DNA of 64,000 bases from Methylomonas rhizoryzae (GCF_008632455.1 NZ_CP043929.1:1736001-1800000); one strand, 5' to 3'; numbered from the stretch's first letter, positions 46,236-55,082 are shown. Translations and numbers: made by a program. The notes: generated from the letters alone by a model not told the origin.

Positions 46236-47008
46236 TGTTAAATATCAGCGCATTGCAACAATACTACGGCGCCAGCCATACCCTGTGGGATCTGGATTTG
46301 CGCGTACCCGCCGGCGCCTGCGTCTGTCTGATGGGCCGCAACGGCGTCGGTAAAACCACGCTTTTAAAAGCCATCATGGGCCTGCTGCCGGTGGCCGACG
46401 GCAGCATTCAATTCGACGGGGTGGAACTGGCCAAAGCCAAAGCCGAATCCCGTGCCGAACTGGGCATCGGTTACGTGCCGCAAGGCCGGGAAATCTTTCC
46501 GCTGTTGACCGTGGAAGAAAACCTGAAAACCGGCCTGCGCGCCGCCAACAAACACGGCATTAAAAAAGTCCCGGACAGCATTTTCGAGATTTTTCCGGTT
46601 TTGAAACAAATGTTGAAACGCCGCGGCGGTGACCTGTCCGGCGGCCAGCAACAGCAATTGGCTATTGGCCGGGCGCTGGTGCTGAACCCACGCCTGCTAA
46701 TCCTGGACGAACCCACCGAAGGCATCCAGCCCAACATCGTCAGCGAAATCGGCGACGTGATTATTCGGCTGAATAAAGCGCGCGGTGTGGCCACGCCAAG
46801 CCCCAAACCGGAGACCGGCGAAATCCATCAAGCCATAGACCGCATCCACAAAGAACTGGGCGTGACGGTGTTGCTGGTCGAACAAAAACTGCCGTTCGCC
46901 CGCAAGGTGGCCAATCAATTCTGCATCATGGACCGCGGCCGCCATGTGGCGGTGGGCGCGATGGGCGAATTGGCGGACGATATGGTGAAGCGCTATTTGA
47001 CGGTGTAG
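46232..47008 (+). CDS. urtE: Urea ABC transporter ATP-binding protein UrtE (with internal insertion)
   Basis: A 258-residue LivF-like ATPase. Walker A GRNGVGKT (36-43), Q-loop YVPQGREIFP, signature LSGGQQQQLAIGRAL (135-149) and Walker B LLILDEPTEGIQP (155-167) are intact. After RLNKARG, residues about 183-208 (46778-46856) carry an extra segment (VATPSPKPETGEIHQAIDRI) that is not in the standard UrtE, where IRLL leads quickly to the ILLVEQ strand. The insertion lies between Walker B and the H-loop and could affect the contact with its partner ATPase. ATG 46232 overlaps urtD; 46235 is an alternative. Confidence 0.93.
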   Translation: MMLNISALQQYYGASHTLWDLDLRVPAGACVCLMGRNGVGKTTLLKAIMGLLPVADGSIQFDGVELAKAKAESRAELGIGYVPQGREIFPLLTVEENLKTGLRAANKHGIKKVPDSIFEIFPVLKQMLKRRGGDLSGGQQQQLAIGRALVLNPRLLILDEPTEGIQPNIVSEIGDVIIRLNKARGVATPSPKPETGEIHQAIDRIHKELGVTVLLVEQKLPFARKVANQFCIMDRGRHVAVGAMGELADDMVKRYLTV

Positions 47009-47014
47009 TATCGT

Positions 47015-47075
47015 GTAGGAGCGACGCATCGTCGCGATTTGAAGCGCAACGATCGCGACGATGCGTCGCTCCTAC
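47015..47075. repeat. REP-like perfect palindrome between urtE and ureD
   Basis: Two perfect 24-bp arms (47015-47038 and 47052-47075) with a 13-nt loop; the core is GTAGGAGCGACGCATCG. It lies 6 bp beyond the urtE stop and 31 bp before ureD. Same family as 36963-37024. Confidence 0.9.
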
Positions 47076-47106
47076 CAAGATCCTTTAACGCTTAACCGGT
47101 TGTTTC

Positions 47107-47952
47107 ATGCGCCCCACCTTTGTTACAGACAACTCTGACTTTTTTCCAACTTCCCACTGGGAAGCGGAACTCACTTTAGACTTTGCCCCGCGCGGAGCCA
47201 AAACCGCGCTGGTCAACCGTGCTCATCGTGGCCCGCTGACCGTACAAAGGCCGTTTTATCCGGAAGGCGAAGTCTGCCACGTCTACCTGCTGCATCCGCC
47301 CGGCGGCGTAGTGGCCGGCGACCGCTTGACCATCAACGCCAGCGCTGGATCCGGAGCCCAGGCCCTGATCACCACACCCGCCGCCGGCAAGTTCTACCGC
47401 AGCGGTGGCGGCGAGGCACGGCAAACGGTGATTTTAAATGTCGCCGACGGCGCCAGCCTGGAATGGCTGCCGCAGGAAACCATCGTCTACGATGGTGCTC
47501 GCTTGAATGCCAACATGCACATCGACCTAGCCGAACAAGCCCGCTTCGTCGGCTGGGAAATCACCGCCCTTGGTCGACCTGCTGCCAGCGAAGGCTTCAC
47601 AAACGGCCACGCCGAACTCAACTGGCGCATCCGGCGCGGCGGGCGCTTGTTTTATCTGGAACGCCAGCATCTGAATGCCCAAGCGTTTCAAGCGCGCTGG
47701 GGTTTGTTCGGGCATTCGGCGTGCGGGACGCTGTTTGTTTATCCGGCTACGCCAGTGCAGTTGGCGGCGGTGCAGGCATTGATTGGCGATGAGCCGAATC
47801 GCGGCGTGACCATGATTGAGGGCTTGTTGATTTGTCGGGGCTTGGATGCTCGGGCGGATTTGTTGAAGGTTTTTTTTGAGCGGGTTTGGGGATTGGTGCG
47901 CGGGGATGTTATCGGCAAGGCGGTTTGTTTGCCGAGGATTTGGGCGACGTGA
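47107..47952 (+). CDS. ureD: Urease accessory protein UreD
   Basis: A 281-residue UreD, the chaperone that helps load nickel into apo-urease with UreF and UreG. Conserved stretches: HWEAELTLDFAPRGAKTALV, QRPFYPEGEVCHVYLLHPPGGVVAGDRL, LITTPAAGKFYRS and LEWLPQETIVYDGA. Length and C-terminus (GKAVCLPRIWAT) are complete. It normally leads ureABC; here the next 500 bp hold only a repeat fragment and then the formate dehydrogenase operon. The last 80 codons become G/T-rich. The structural urease genes must lie elsewhere if urease is functional. Confidence 0.93.
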   Translation: MRPTFVTDNSDFFPTSHWEAELTLDFAPRGAKTALVNRAHRGPLTVQRPFYPEGEVCHVYLLHPPGGVVAGDRLTINASAGSGAQALITTPAAGKFYRSGGGEARQTVILNVADGASLEWLPQETIVYDGARLNANMHIDLAEQARFVGWEITALGRPAASEGFTNGHAELNWRIRRGGRLFYLERQHLNAQAFQARWGLFGHSACGTLFVYPATPVQLAAVQALIGDEPNRGVTMIEGLLICRGLDARADLLKVFFERVWGLVRGDVIGKAVCLPRIWAT

Positions 47953-48450
47953 GGTTTTGAATTTTCTTGGGGTTTTTCGGGGTTGGGTGATAATGATGTC
48001 GTAGTGTGACAGCTGTTTTAGAAGTCGGTTCGCGGACCGACAAACCGCGATACTTTCTTTTGTTTGGCCGAAAGAAATTGGGACTAGTTTCCGGTATGGG
48101 GGTATTGCTATAACTGGGTTACCAAAGTAGCGCGCAGCCTGGGTTCAAATTTGACCAAACCGCATTCGTGTGCGATTCGATAACTCATACTTGTAGGTGC
48201 GACATAGGAGGCGATGACCGTTTTAAATTAGGGGAGTCGCGGTTGTGCAAAGACGCACATTTAAGAAAGACGAGAAATTTCTTCAGAATTCCACATGTGA
48301 GTTAAATTTTAGCCGTTCCTATGGCGCACGGGGTTCAGCCGCCGTGCGTCATTCCTTTTGAGGTGTTGGAGGCCACCCGACCAACAAGCTTGGCTTGTGA
48401 TGTCCGGAGTAACGCAGCCTAGCTAAGGCAGCAGAGGCAAGGGTTAATTT
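47953..48450. other. 498-bp gap after ureD with a repeat remnant and no gene
   Basis: The first 50 bp continue the G/T-rich tract of the ureD end. A fragment of the long-repeat family follows at 48003-48078. The remainder shows a GCACGG-GGTTCAGCCG-CCGTGC hairpin (about 48328-48349), a GTAGGTGCGAC repeat-like fragment near 48202, and ACAAGC-AGCTTGT symmetry near 48380-48397. No reading frame with coding character or start signals was found. Confidence 0.6.
48003..48078 (+). repeat. Truncated third copy of the long-repeat family
   Basis: AGTGTGACAGCTGTTTTAGAAG-like start, then GTCGGTTCGCGGACCGAC, CCGCGATACTTTCTTTTG and GGCCGAAAGAAA. It matches the first 80 bp of 42555-42902 in order and orientation but stops before the distal half. 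Confidence 0.75.
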
Positions 48451-48672
48451 CTAATTGTTCGGTACCGGTAGTTTGCGCACGGCTTCGGCCACTATATCCA
48501 TCAAATCGCCGCCGCCTTGGTTAAGGTATTGAATGATTTGCTTACGCATCCTAGGCTCCCAAAAATTCTTGATATGCTGTTCCACGCCTTGAATAGCAAG
48601 GTCTCTATCGGGTTCGGATTTGAAAAACGCGCCAATATCGTTGGCCATTTTGACTATGTTGCTGTGATCCAT
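48451..48672 (-). CDS. fdsD: Formate dehydrogenase delta subunit
   Basis: A 73-residue small subunit of the soluble NAD-dependent formate dehydrogenase. It begins MDHSNIVKMANDIGAFFKSEPD and contains GVEQHIKNFWEPRMRKQI, the FdsD signature. ATG 48672 is preferred over an opening 25 codons longer that overlaps fdhD; it starts 1 bp after the fdhD stop. FdsD is thought to help assemble or stabilise the complex. It is the last gene of the operon. Confidence 0.93.
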   Translation of the reverse strand: MDHSNIVKMANDIGAFFKSEPDRDLAIQGVEQHIKNFWEPRMRKQIIQYLNQGGGDLMDIVAEAVRKLPVPNN

Positions 48673-48673
48673 A

Positions 48674-49510
48674 TTACGCGACTGATGCTTGTAGATGTTG
48701 TAAACGGTGGGGGTGAGTGTAAACCACGTGGTTGTCGTTGCGGGCAAAACCGATCAGGGTCAATCCGGATTCTTGCGCCAGTTGAATCGCCAGCCCGGTA
48801 GGTGCGGAGATGGCCGCTAACAAAGTGATGCCGACGCTGGCGGCTTTCTGTACCATCTCGTAACTTGCCCGGCTGGTGACGATCAGCCAGCCGGCATTGA
48901 AATCGCAATCTTGCTTGGCTAATGCGCCGATCAGCTTATCCAATGCATTATGTCGGCCTACGTCTTCGCGAACTGCGGTGATGCCGCGATCCACGCTGAG
49001 CCAAGCGGCCGCGTGCACCGCGCCGGTCAATTGGTTGAGAGATTGTTTGTTCGGCATGTCCTTAAGCGCTGAGCTAAGTATGCGGGCGTCCAAGACTAGA
49101 CCGGGGCCTACCGGTTTGACCTGCCGGATGGCTTGTTCCAAGGTGCTGGCACCGCACAGTCCGCAACCGGTACGTCCGGTCATATTCCGCCCTTTGCCGG
49201 GCATGGCCTCGAAGCGTGCGTCCGGTATGGTCATGCGAACTTCGACCCCTTTAGAGCGCTGCACTACTCTGACGGCATGCAATTCGCGGGAGTGCCGGAT
49301 GATGCCTTCCGTCAAACTGAAGCCCAAGGCGAAATCCTCCAGGTTTAACGGCGTCGCCAACATCACCACATGCGGGATGGTGTTGTAAACCAGCACGACG
49401 GGAACTTCTTCCGCGACCGAATCTTCCGCCGCTTGGTGGGTAGGGCCGCGCCAGACGTCGAAGGTCCCCCTTCGATAGCTGGCCCAGCCTAGCTCGCTGA
49501 TTGCGTCCAT
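48674..49510 (-). CDS. fdhD: Formate dehydrogenase accessory sulfurtransferase FdhD
   Basis: A 278-residue protein that moves sulfur from a cysteine desulfurase to the molybdenum cofactor of formate dehydrogenase. The catalytic CxxC motif is seen as GCGLCG; also LNLEDFALGFSLTEGII, AVREDVGRHNALDKLIGA and TSRASYEMVQKAA are diagnostic. The ATG at 49510 is preferred; a TTG at 49543 overlapping fdsA would add 11 residues. Its position inside the fds operon shows that it serves the adjacent enzyme. Confidence 0.94.
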   Translation of the reverse strand: MDAISELGWASYRRGTFDVWRGPTHQAAEDSVAEEVPVVLVYNTIPHVVMLATPLNLEDFALGFSLTEGIIRHSRELHAVRVVQRSKGVEVRMTIPDARFEAMPGKGRNMTGRTGCGLCGASTLEQAIRQVKPVGPGLVLDARILSSALKDMPNKQSLNQLTGAVHAAAWLSVDRGITAVREDVGRHNALDKLIGALAKQDCDFNAGWLIVTSRASYEMVQKAASVGITLLAAISAPTGLAIQLAQESGLTLIGFARNDNHVVYTHPHRLQHLQASVA

Positions 49511-49526
49511 TAGCAAAGTCGAACGC

Positions 49527-52382
49527 TCAGTTGGTACTGGCAACTATCCGGTTTTCCAACAAAGACAACTGATCGTCCGAAAAACTACGGTATTGTTTTT
49601 GCCATTCCGAAGGTTGCGCAACTTTGGCGACGTGCACCGCGGTGACTTTGTATTCGGGACAGTTGGTGGCCCAGTCCGAATTGTCGGTCGTGATGACGTT
49701 GGCGCCTGAATGCGGGAAGTGGAAAGTGGTATAAACCACGCCGGGTTGCATGCGGTCGGTGATTTTCGCGTGCATGACGGTTTCGCCGGAGCGGCTTTTC
49801 ACGCCCACCCAATCGCCGTCCGCGATGCCCAATACTTCGGCATCGTGCGGATGGATCTCCAAGCGGTCTTCGTCGTGCCAGGCCACGTTGTCGGTACGGC
49901 GGGTTTGAGCGCCGACGTTATATTGCGACAGGATGCGGCCGGTAGTCAGAATCAGCGGATACTGGCTGTTGGTGCGCTCTTTGGTAGGCACGTATTCGGT
50001 CAGCATGAACCGGCCTTTGCCGCGCACGAAATGATCGGCGTGCATGATAGGCGTTCCCTCAGGGGCTTCGTCGTTGCATGGCCACTGGATACTGCCCATT
50101 GCGTCGATTTTTTCGTAGCTTACCCCGGCGAACTGCGGCGTCAGGCTGGCGATTTCCGCCATGATTTCCGACGGATGGCGGTAGTTCATCGGGTAGCCAA
50201 GTGCGTTGGCCAGGTCTTGAGTTACTTGCCAATCCTCTTTGCCGGCCAGTGGCGTCATGACCCGACGTACCGGAGAAATGCGCCGTTCGGCATTGGTGAA
50301 TGTGCCGTCCTTTTCCAGGAATGACGAGCCGGGCAGGAACACGTGGGCGAATTTGGCGGTTTCGTTCAGGAACAGATCCTGTACGATCAGGCATTCCAAG
50401 GAACGTAATGCATGGTGCACGTGTTGGGTATCAGGATCCGATTGGGCGATGTCTTCGCCTTGCACGTACAGGCCCTTGAAAGTGCCGTCGATAGCGGCCG
50501 CGAACATGTTGGGTATTCGCAAGCCGGGTTCCGATTCTAAGGCGACGCCCCAAGCGGCTTCGAATTGGTTACGCGTCGAGATGTCGGAAACGTGGCGGTA
50601 GCCGACGAATTCATGCGGGAACGAGCCCATGTCGCAAGAACCTTGCACGTTGTTTTGCCCGCGTAGCGGATTCACGCCCACACCTTCGCGGCCGATATTG
50701 CCGGTCGCCATGGCCAGATTAGCGATGCCGATTACAGTGGTTGAACCTTGGCTGTGCTCGGTAACGCCAAGTCCGTAATAAATGGCACCGTTTTCGGCCG
50801 TAGCATACAAGCGGGCTGCCGCTCGCAAGGTTTCAGCATCGATGCCGGTGATTTCCGAAACCGCCTCGGGCGAATTTTGCGGCAGGGCAACGAAAGCTTT
50901 CCATTTGCTGAAGGATTCGACATCGCAACGTTCCATTGCGAATTGTTCGTCTGCTAGGCCCTCAGTGACGATGACGTGGGCCATGGCTGTGACAACCGCG
51001 ACGTTGGTGCCGGGACGTAGTTTCAGATGATAATCGGCTCGTACGTGCGGGCTATTGCTGACCAAGTCGATGCTGCGCGGGTCGACTACGATCAACTTGG
51101 CACCTTGGCGCAAGCGGCGCTTCATCAAGGAGCCGAATACCGGATGGCCGTCGGTCGGATTGGCGCCGATTACCATGATGACATCTGATTTCAGCACTGA
51201 GTCGAAGGTTTGGGTGCCGGAAGATTCACCGAAGGTGCTTTTCAAGCCGTAACCGGTCGGCGAATGGCACACGCGGGCGCAGGTGTCGACGTTGTTGTTG
51301 CCGAAACCGGCACGGATCAGTTTTTGTACTAAATAGGTTTCTTCGTTGGTACAGCGTGAGGAAGTGATGCCGCCGACCGAATATTTTCCATAGGTGGACT
51401 GAATGTTTTTTAGCTTGTCGGCCGCAAATTGAATGGCTTCTTCCCAGCCTACTTCGCGCCAAGGATCGGTTATGTTTTCGCGTATCATAGGTGCGGTAAT
51501 CCGATCTTTGTGAGTGGCGTAACCGAATGCGAAACGGCCTTTGACGCAAGAATGACCGTGGTTGGCCTGGCCGTTTTTATCCGGCACCATGCGTACCAAC
51601 TGTTCCCCTTTCATTTCCGCTTTGAACGAGCAACCGACGCCGCAATAGGCGCACGTGGTGATTGTGCTGTGTTCGGGTTGACCGTAATCGATGACTGATT
51701 TTTCCATCAAGGTTGCGGTAGGGCAGGCTTGAACACAGGCACCGCAGGATACGCATTCGGAATCCATGAAGGCTTGGTTTTGCCCCGGAGAAACTTTGGA
51801 TTCGAAGCCGCGGCCGTCTATCGTTAAGGCATACGTGCCTTGCACTTCTTCGCACGCACGCACGCACCGCGAACAGACGATGCATTTGGACGGGTCGAAG
51901 CTGAAATATGGATTGCTGCCGTCTTTTTCGGCACTCAAATGGTTATCGCCGTCAAAACCGTAACGGACTTCGCGTAAACCGACCGCACCGACCGTATCCT
52001 GCAGCTCGCAATTGCCGTTTGCCGAGCAGGTCAAGCAATCCAGCGGATGGTCTGATATATACAACTCGGCAATGCCGCGCCGAACATTAGCTAGCTTGTC
52101 GTTCTGGGTGCAGACCTTCATGCCTTGGCCGACCGGCGTGGTGCACGAAGCGGGATAGCCGCGCGCGCCCTCGATTTGCACCAAGCACATGCGGCAGGAG
52201 CCGAAAGGCTCCAGATGGTCGGTCGCGCACAATTTGGGAATGCTGATGCCGGCTTCGGCCGCAGCACGCATCACCGAGGTACCAGCGGCGACCGTGACTT
52301 TATGACCGTCGATTTCCAGTGTGACTTGATCGGTAGACGCGCTGGCTGGCGTGCCGTAATCGATTTCTTGATTGATAGACAT
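49527..52382 (-). CDS. fdsA: NAD-dependent formate dehydrogenase alpha (catalytic) subunit
   Basis: A 951-residue Mo/W-bis-MGD enzyme oxidising formate to CO2. Order: 2Fe-2S domain (about 20-100, FGSCRMCLVQIEG), NuoG-like HC3 and 4Fe-4S clusters (to about 250, CIVCSRCVRACEEVQ, CVSCGACVQACPTATL), CAYCGVGC cluster, then the molybdopterin domain with the metal-ligand cysteine in CARVCHSPTGYGL. It ends with the MGD-binding domain (TTGRILSQYNVGAQTRRT, FHFPHSGANVIT). Cysteine, not selenocysteine, ligates the metal. ATG 52382 follows AGGAGA. It is cytoplasmic; NADH is made at FdsB. In a methanotroph this is the last oxidation step from methane. Confidence 0.96.
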   Translation of the reverse strand: MSINQEIDYGTPASASTDQVTLEIDGHKVTVAAGTSVMRAAAEAGISIPKLCATDHLEPFGSCRMCLVQIEGARGYPASCTTPVGQGMKVCTQNDKLANVRRGIAELYISDHPLDCLTCSANGNCELQDTVGAVGLREVRYGFDGDNHLSAEKDGSNPYFSFDPSKCIVCSRCVRACEEVQGTYALTIDGRGFESKVSPGQNQAFMDSECVSCGACVQACPTATLMEKSVIDYGQPEHSTITTCAYCGVGCSFKAEMKGEQLVRMVPDKNGQANHGHSCVKGRFAFGYATHKDRITAPMIRENITDPWREVGWEEAIQFAADKLKNIQSTYGKYSVGGITSSRCTNEETYLVQKLIRAGFGNNNVDTCARVCHSPTGYGLKSTFGESSGTQTFDSVLKSDVIMVIGANPTDGHPVFGSLMKRRLRQGAKLIVVDPRSIDLVSNSPHVRADYHLKLRPGTNVAVVTAMAHVIVTEGLADEQFAMERCDVESFSKWKAFVALPQNSPEAVSEITGIDAETLRAAARLYATAENGAIYYGLGVTEHSQGSTTVIGIANLAMATGNIGREGVGVNPLRGQNNVQGSCDMGSFPHEFVGYRHVSDISTRNQFEAAWGVALESEPGLRIPNMFAAAIDGTFKGLYVQGEDIAQSDPDTQHVHHALRSLECLIVQDLFLNETAKFAHVFLPGSSFLEKDGTFTNAERRISPVRRVMTPLAGKEDWQVTQDLANALGYPMNYRHPSEIMAEIASLTPQFAGVSYEKIDAMGSIQWPCNDEAPEGTPIMHADHFVRGKGRFMLTEYVPTKERTNSQYPLILTTGRILSQYNVGAQTRRTDNVAWHDEDRLEIHPHDAEVLGIADGDWVGVKSRSGETVMHAKITDRMQPGVVYTTFHFPHSGANVITTDNSDWATNCPEYKVTAVHVAKVAQPSEWQKQYRSFSDDQLSLLENRIVASTN

Positions 52383-52401
52383 AATGCTCTCCTGTAATCG
52401 A

Positions 52402-53946
52402 TCAGGCTTTGGCTGTAGGTAGACCAAAGTCTTCAGGGAAATGATTCAACGCGCTCAACACCGGGTAAGGTGTCATGCCGCCCATCGCACACAATGAACC
52501 GCAAAGCATCGTGTCGCACAAATCACGCAGCAATTCGGTGTTTTTTTGTTTTTGCTCGTTGCCGACGATGCGATCTATGACCTCTACACCGCGGGTGGAG
52601 CCGATGCGGCAGGGTGTGCATTTGCCGCAGGATTCTTCGACGCAAAATTCCATTGCGTAACGGGCCATCTCGGACATATTGACGGTATCGTCATGCACCA
52701 CAATGCCGCCGTGGCCGAGTACGCAAGCGATAGCGGCGAAGGCTTCGTAGTCTAACGGTGTGTCGAATTGTCCTTCATGTAAATACGCGCCTAACGGCCC
52801 GCCGACCTGCACGGCACGAATGGGGCGTCCGCTGGCCGAGCCGCCGCCGTAATCGTATAAGATTTCGCGTAACGTCATGCCGAAGGCGGCTTCGAACAAG
52901 CCGCTATGCTTGATGTTGCCGGCTAACTGCAGCGGCAAGGTGCCGCGCGAGCGGCCCATGCCGTAATCCCGGTAGTACTCGCCGCCCTTATCCAGAATGA
53001 CCGGGATCGAGGCCAACGAAATGACGTTGTTTACGATGGTGGGTTTGCCGAAAAGGCCGACGATGGCGGGTAACGGCGGTTTGAAGCGTACCAAGCCGCG
53101 TTTGCCTTCCAGGCTTTCCAATAAAGAAGTTTCTTCGCCGCAGATATAGGCGCCTGCGCCGCTACGTACTTCCAGATGGAAAGTCTTGCCGCTGCCTTGT
53201 ATGTTTTCGCCCAAGTAGCCGTGTTGATAAGCGGCTTCTATGGCTTGGTTCAAGGCGATTTTGGCGTGGGGGTATTCGATACGCAGATAGATGTAGCCTT
53301 GGGTCGCACCTACCGCCAAGCCGGCAATAGTCATGCCTTCGATCAATACGAAGGGATCGCCTTCCATAATCATACGGTCGGAGAAAGTACCCGAGTCGCC
53401 TTCGTCCGCATTGCAGACGATATATTTTTGCTCGGCCGGTGCATTCATCACGGTATTCCATTTAATACCGGTCGGGAAAGCTGCGCCGCCGCGGCCCCGC
53501 AGCCCGGAATCGGTCACGTGCTTAACGATATCGACAGGTTGCAAGGCCAAGGCATTTTTTAAACCGCGATAACCGTCGTGGGCAAGGTAATCCTCAAGGT
53601 TGACCGGGTCGGTCAAACCGACGCGAGCAAACGTCAGGCGGTTTTGATACTTGAAGAATGGGTGTTCCTCGATATTGCCCAGCGACAGAACATGTTGTTT
53701 GCCGTCCAGGAATCCGGCCTCGACAAGCGTGGCAAGGTCTTCGGGCTGTACCGGGCCGTAAGCCACTCGACCGGTGGAGGTTTCGACTTCGACCAAAGGT
53801 TCCAGCCAAAACATGCCGCGCGAGCCGTTACGCACGATTTCGATGTCCAGTCCTTTGGTATCGGCTAGTTGCTGCAATGACTGAGCGACTTGTTCCGCGC
53901 CTAAGGAAAGCGCGGTTGAATCACGGGATACGAATACACGAGTCAT
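52402..53946 (-). CDS. fdsB: NAD-dependent formate dehydrogenase beta subunit (NuoF-like, FMN)
   Basis: A 514-residue NAD+-reducing subunit. An N-terminal thioredoxin-like part (1-110) precedes the NuoF domain: LRGRGGAAFPTGIKW (NADH site), CNADEGDSGTFSDR (FMN site), YLRIEYP, GAYICGEETSLLESLEG, and the 4Fe-4S motif ESCGKCTPCRIG. It accepts electrons from FdsA clusters and reduces NAD+. It overlaps fdsG by 4 bp. The gap to fdsA is 19 bp. Confidence 0.96.
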   Translation of the reverse strand: MTRVFVSRDSTALSLGAEQVAQSLQQLADTKGLDIEIVRNGSRGMFWLEPLVEVETSTGRVAYGPVQPEDLATLVEAGFLDGKQHVLSLGNIEEHPFFKYQNRLTFARVGLTDPVNLEDYLAHDGYRGLKNALALQPVDIVKHVTDSGLRGRGGAAFPTGIKWNTVMNAPAEQKYIVCNADEGDSGTFSDRMIMEGDPFVLIEGMTIAGLAVGATQGYIYLRIEYPHAKIALNQAIEAAYQHGYLGENIQGSGKTFHLEVRSGAGAYICGEETSLLESLEGKRGLVRFKPPLPAIVGLFGKPTIVNNVISLASIPVILDKGGEYYRDYGMGRSRGTLPLQLAGNIKHSGLFEAAFGMTLREILYDYGGGSASGRPIRAVQVGGPLGAYLHEGQFDTPLDYEAFAAIACVLGHGGIVVHDDTVNMSEMARYAMEFCVEESCGKCTPCRIGSTRGVEVIDRIVGNEQKQKNTELLRDLCDTMLCGSLCAMGGMTPYPVLSALNHFPEDFGLPTAKA

Positions 53947-54425
53947 GATTTATTACCTTTGCAGGAGGCCACGAGGCGATCGAATTTTTCCGGAGTGACA
54001 CGGCCGTGTACTTGATCGTCTATGGTAATGGAGGGTGAGCAGCCGCAATTGCCGAGGCAATAGACCGCCTCCAGCGAGAATTGTTCATCGGTCGTGGTTT
54101 GGTGAAAATCAATGCCCAGGGTTTGTTTAGCATGTTGTTCCAGAGCTTTACTGTTCATGGCCTGGCATGATTCGGCCCGGCAGATGCGAATAGTGTGTTT
54201 GCCCGGCGGGGTGGTGCGAAAGTAGTGGTAGAAGCTGATGACTCCGTGAACTTCGGCTTTGGATAAGCTCAGATCTTTGGCAATGTCTTCTACGGCCGCC
54301 GGCGGAATATAGCCCAAGGTATCCTGAATGCCGTGCAGAATTGGCAGCAGGTTGCCAGGCATGGTCCGATGGCTAGCCAATATATCAAGCACAATGGGTT
54401 TTTGGCTTTGGTAATCTTGCATCAT
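53943..54425 (-). CDS. fdsG: NAD-dependent formate dehydrogenase gamma subunit (NuoE-like)
   Basis: A 160-residue 2Fe-2S thioredoxin-fold protein. The cluster cysteines are in IRICRAESCQAMNSKAL and AVYCLGNCGCSPSI, the NuoE/FdsG pattern. ATG 54425 follows AGAAGAG; ATG 54422 is an alternative, and a longer opening from 54449 adds eight residues. First gene of the operon fdsGBA-fdhD-fdsD. Confidence 0.95.
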   Translation of the reverse strand: MMQDYQSQKPIVLDILASHRTMPGNLLPILHGIQDTLGYIPPAAVEDIAKDLSLSKAEVHGVISFYHYFRTTPPGKHTIRICRAESCQAMNSKALEQHAKQTLGIDFHQTTTDEQFSLEAVYCLGNCGCSPSITIDDQVHGRVTPEKFDRLVASCKGNKS

Positions 54426-54875
54426 GGGCTCTTCTAAAAGATGGAACATTTAGCAGACTATTTAAACACGAACAATTAACGCAACGCAACGCAGTCTATC
54501 AGCGCCAAGCTGCGGAAAATCTAGGCTGGACGCGGATTTGCGCGATTGTCAAAGCTGCTGCATTGATACTTAGTCAACAAACAGTAAACAAAGAGGCCGA
54601 CGATTGATGCCGTTGGGTAGACAAATTTGCATGCATGATCTCTACGAAATTGTTCCTTGGATAAGTAGCGTTTATTGTGATTGATGGAGGGGATGGTACC
54701 CCTAACTTGGATAATTTCAAGCGTTTGAACTTTATGGTTATTGCGGGTTGTAGCCAATTGAATCGGGTGTGGCAGGAATTTGAACTTGTACCGTAGAACC
54801 GATGGGGTTATAGTCCGCTATGAGGCCTATGGTCTTAATTTAACAACAAAAACTAAAAAAAATGAGGAGGTTGCT
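54426..54875. promoter_or_regulatory. 450-bp divergent gap between fdsG and small membrane protein
   Basis: It should contain the fds promoter (minus strand) and the promoter of the small membrane gene. For the latter TTGTAC-N17-TATAGT is seen at 54786-54814. An AGGGG-ATGGTA-CCCCT hairpin lies near 54688. I see no convincing fds promoter. Reading frames of up to 78 codons exist but have no ribosome binding sites and are not called. Confidence 0.5.
54786..54814 (+). promoter_or_regulatory. Sigma-70-like promoter for the small membrane protein
   Basis: -35 TTGTAC (54786-54791), 17-bp spacer, -10 TATAGT (54809-54814). It lies 62 bp upstream of ATG 54876. Confidence 0.6.
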
Positions 54876-55082
54876 ATGGGTGGTGTGTTTGAGCTAGGCA
54901 TTGTGATGCTGATCATCGCCTTTTTTGCATTTGCACCGTTGGGCTATTTCATTTACATGTACACGATGAAAAATGGCGAGCCTTTTGGCGATATCGAACC
55001 ACATGGCGATAGCGAGTCGCCAGTGTTGAATATGGCCGAGAAATTAATAACCACGGTTAAAGGCTTACTCGCTAAAAAATGA
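54876..55082 (+). CDS. Small single-span membrane protein
   Basis: A 68-residue protein with one hydrophobic helix (about 5-29, FELGIVMLIIAFFAFAPLGYFIYMY) and a short charged C-terminal tail ending in an amphipathic helix (MAEKLITTVKGLLAKK). The ATG at 54876 follows an excellent GAGGAGG ribosome binding site, 5 bp away, and a sigma-70-like promoter, so it should be highly expressed. No family is recognised. It is monocistronic, ending at a strong bidirectional terminator. Being next to the formate dehydrogenase operon may be coincidental. Confidence 0.8.
   Translation: MGGVFELGIVMLIIAFFAFAPLGYFIYMYTMKNGEPFGDIEPHGDSESPVLNMAEKLITTVKGLLAKK

Noticed and set aside
48451..48747. Longer 98-codon form of FdsD
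   Set aside because: It overlaps fdhD by 74 bp and adds non-conserved residues; ATG 48672 matches the family start.
54521..54757. 78-codon minus-strand frame in the fds upstream gap
   Set aside because: Composition is random-like, no ribosome binding site, and it lies where the fds promoter must be.
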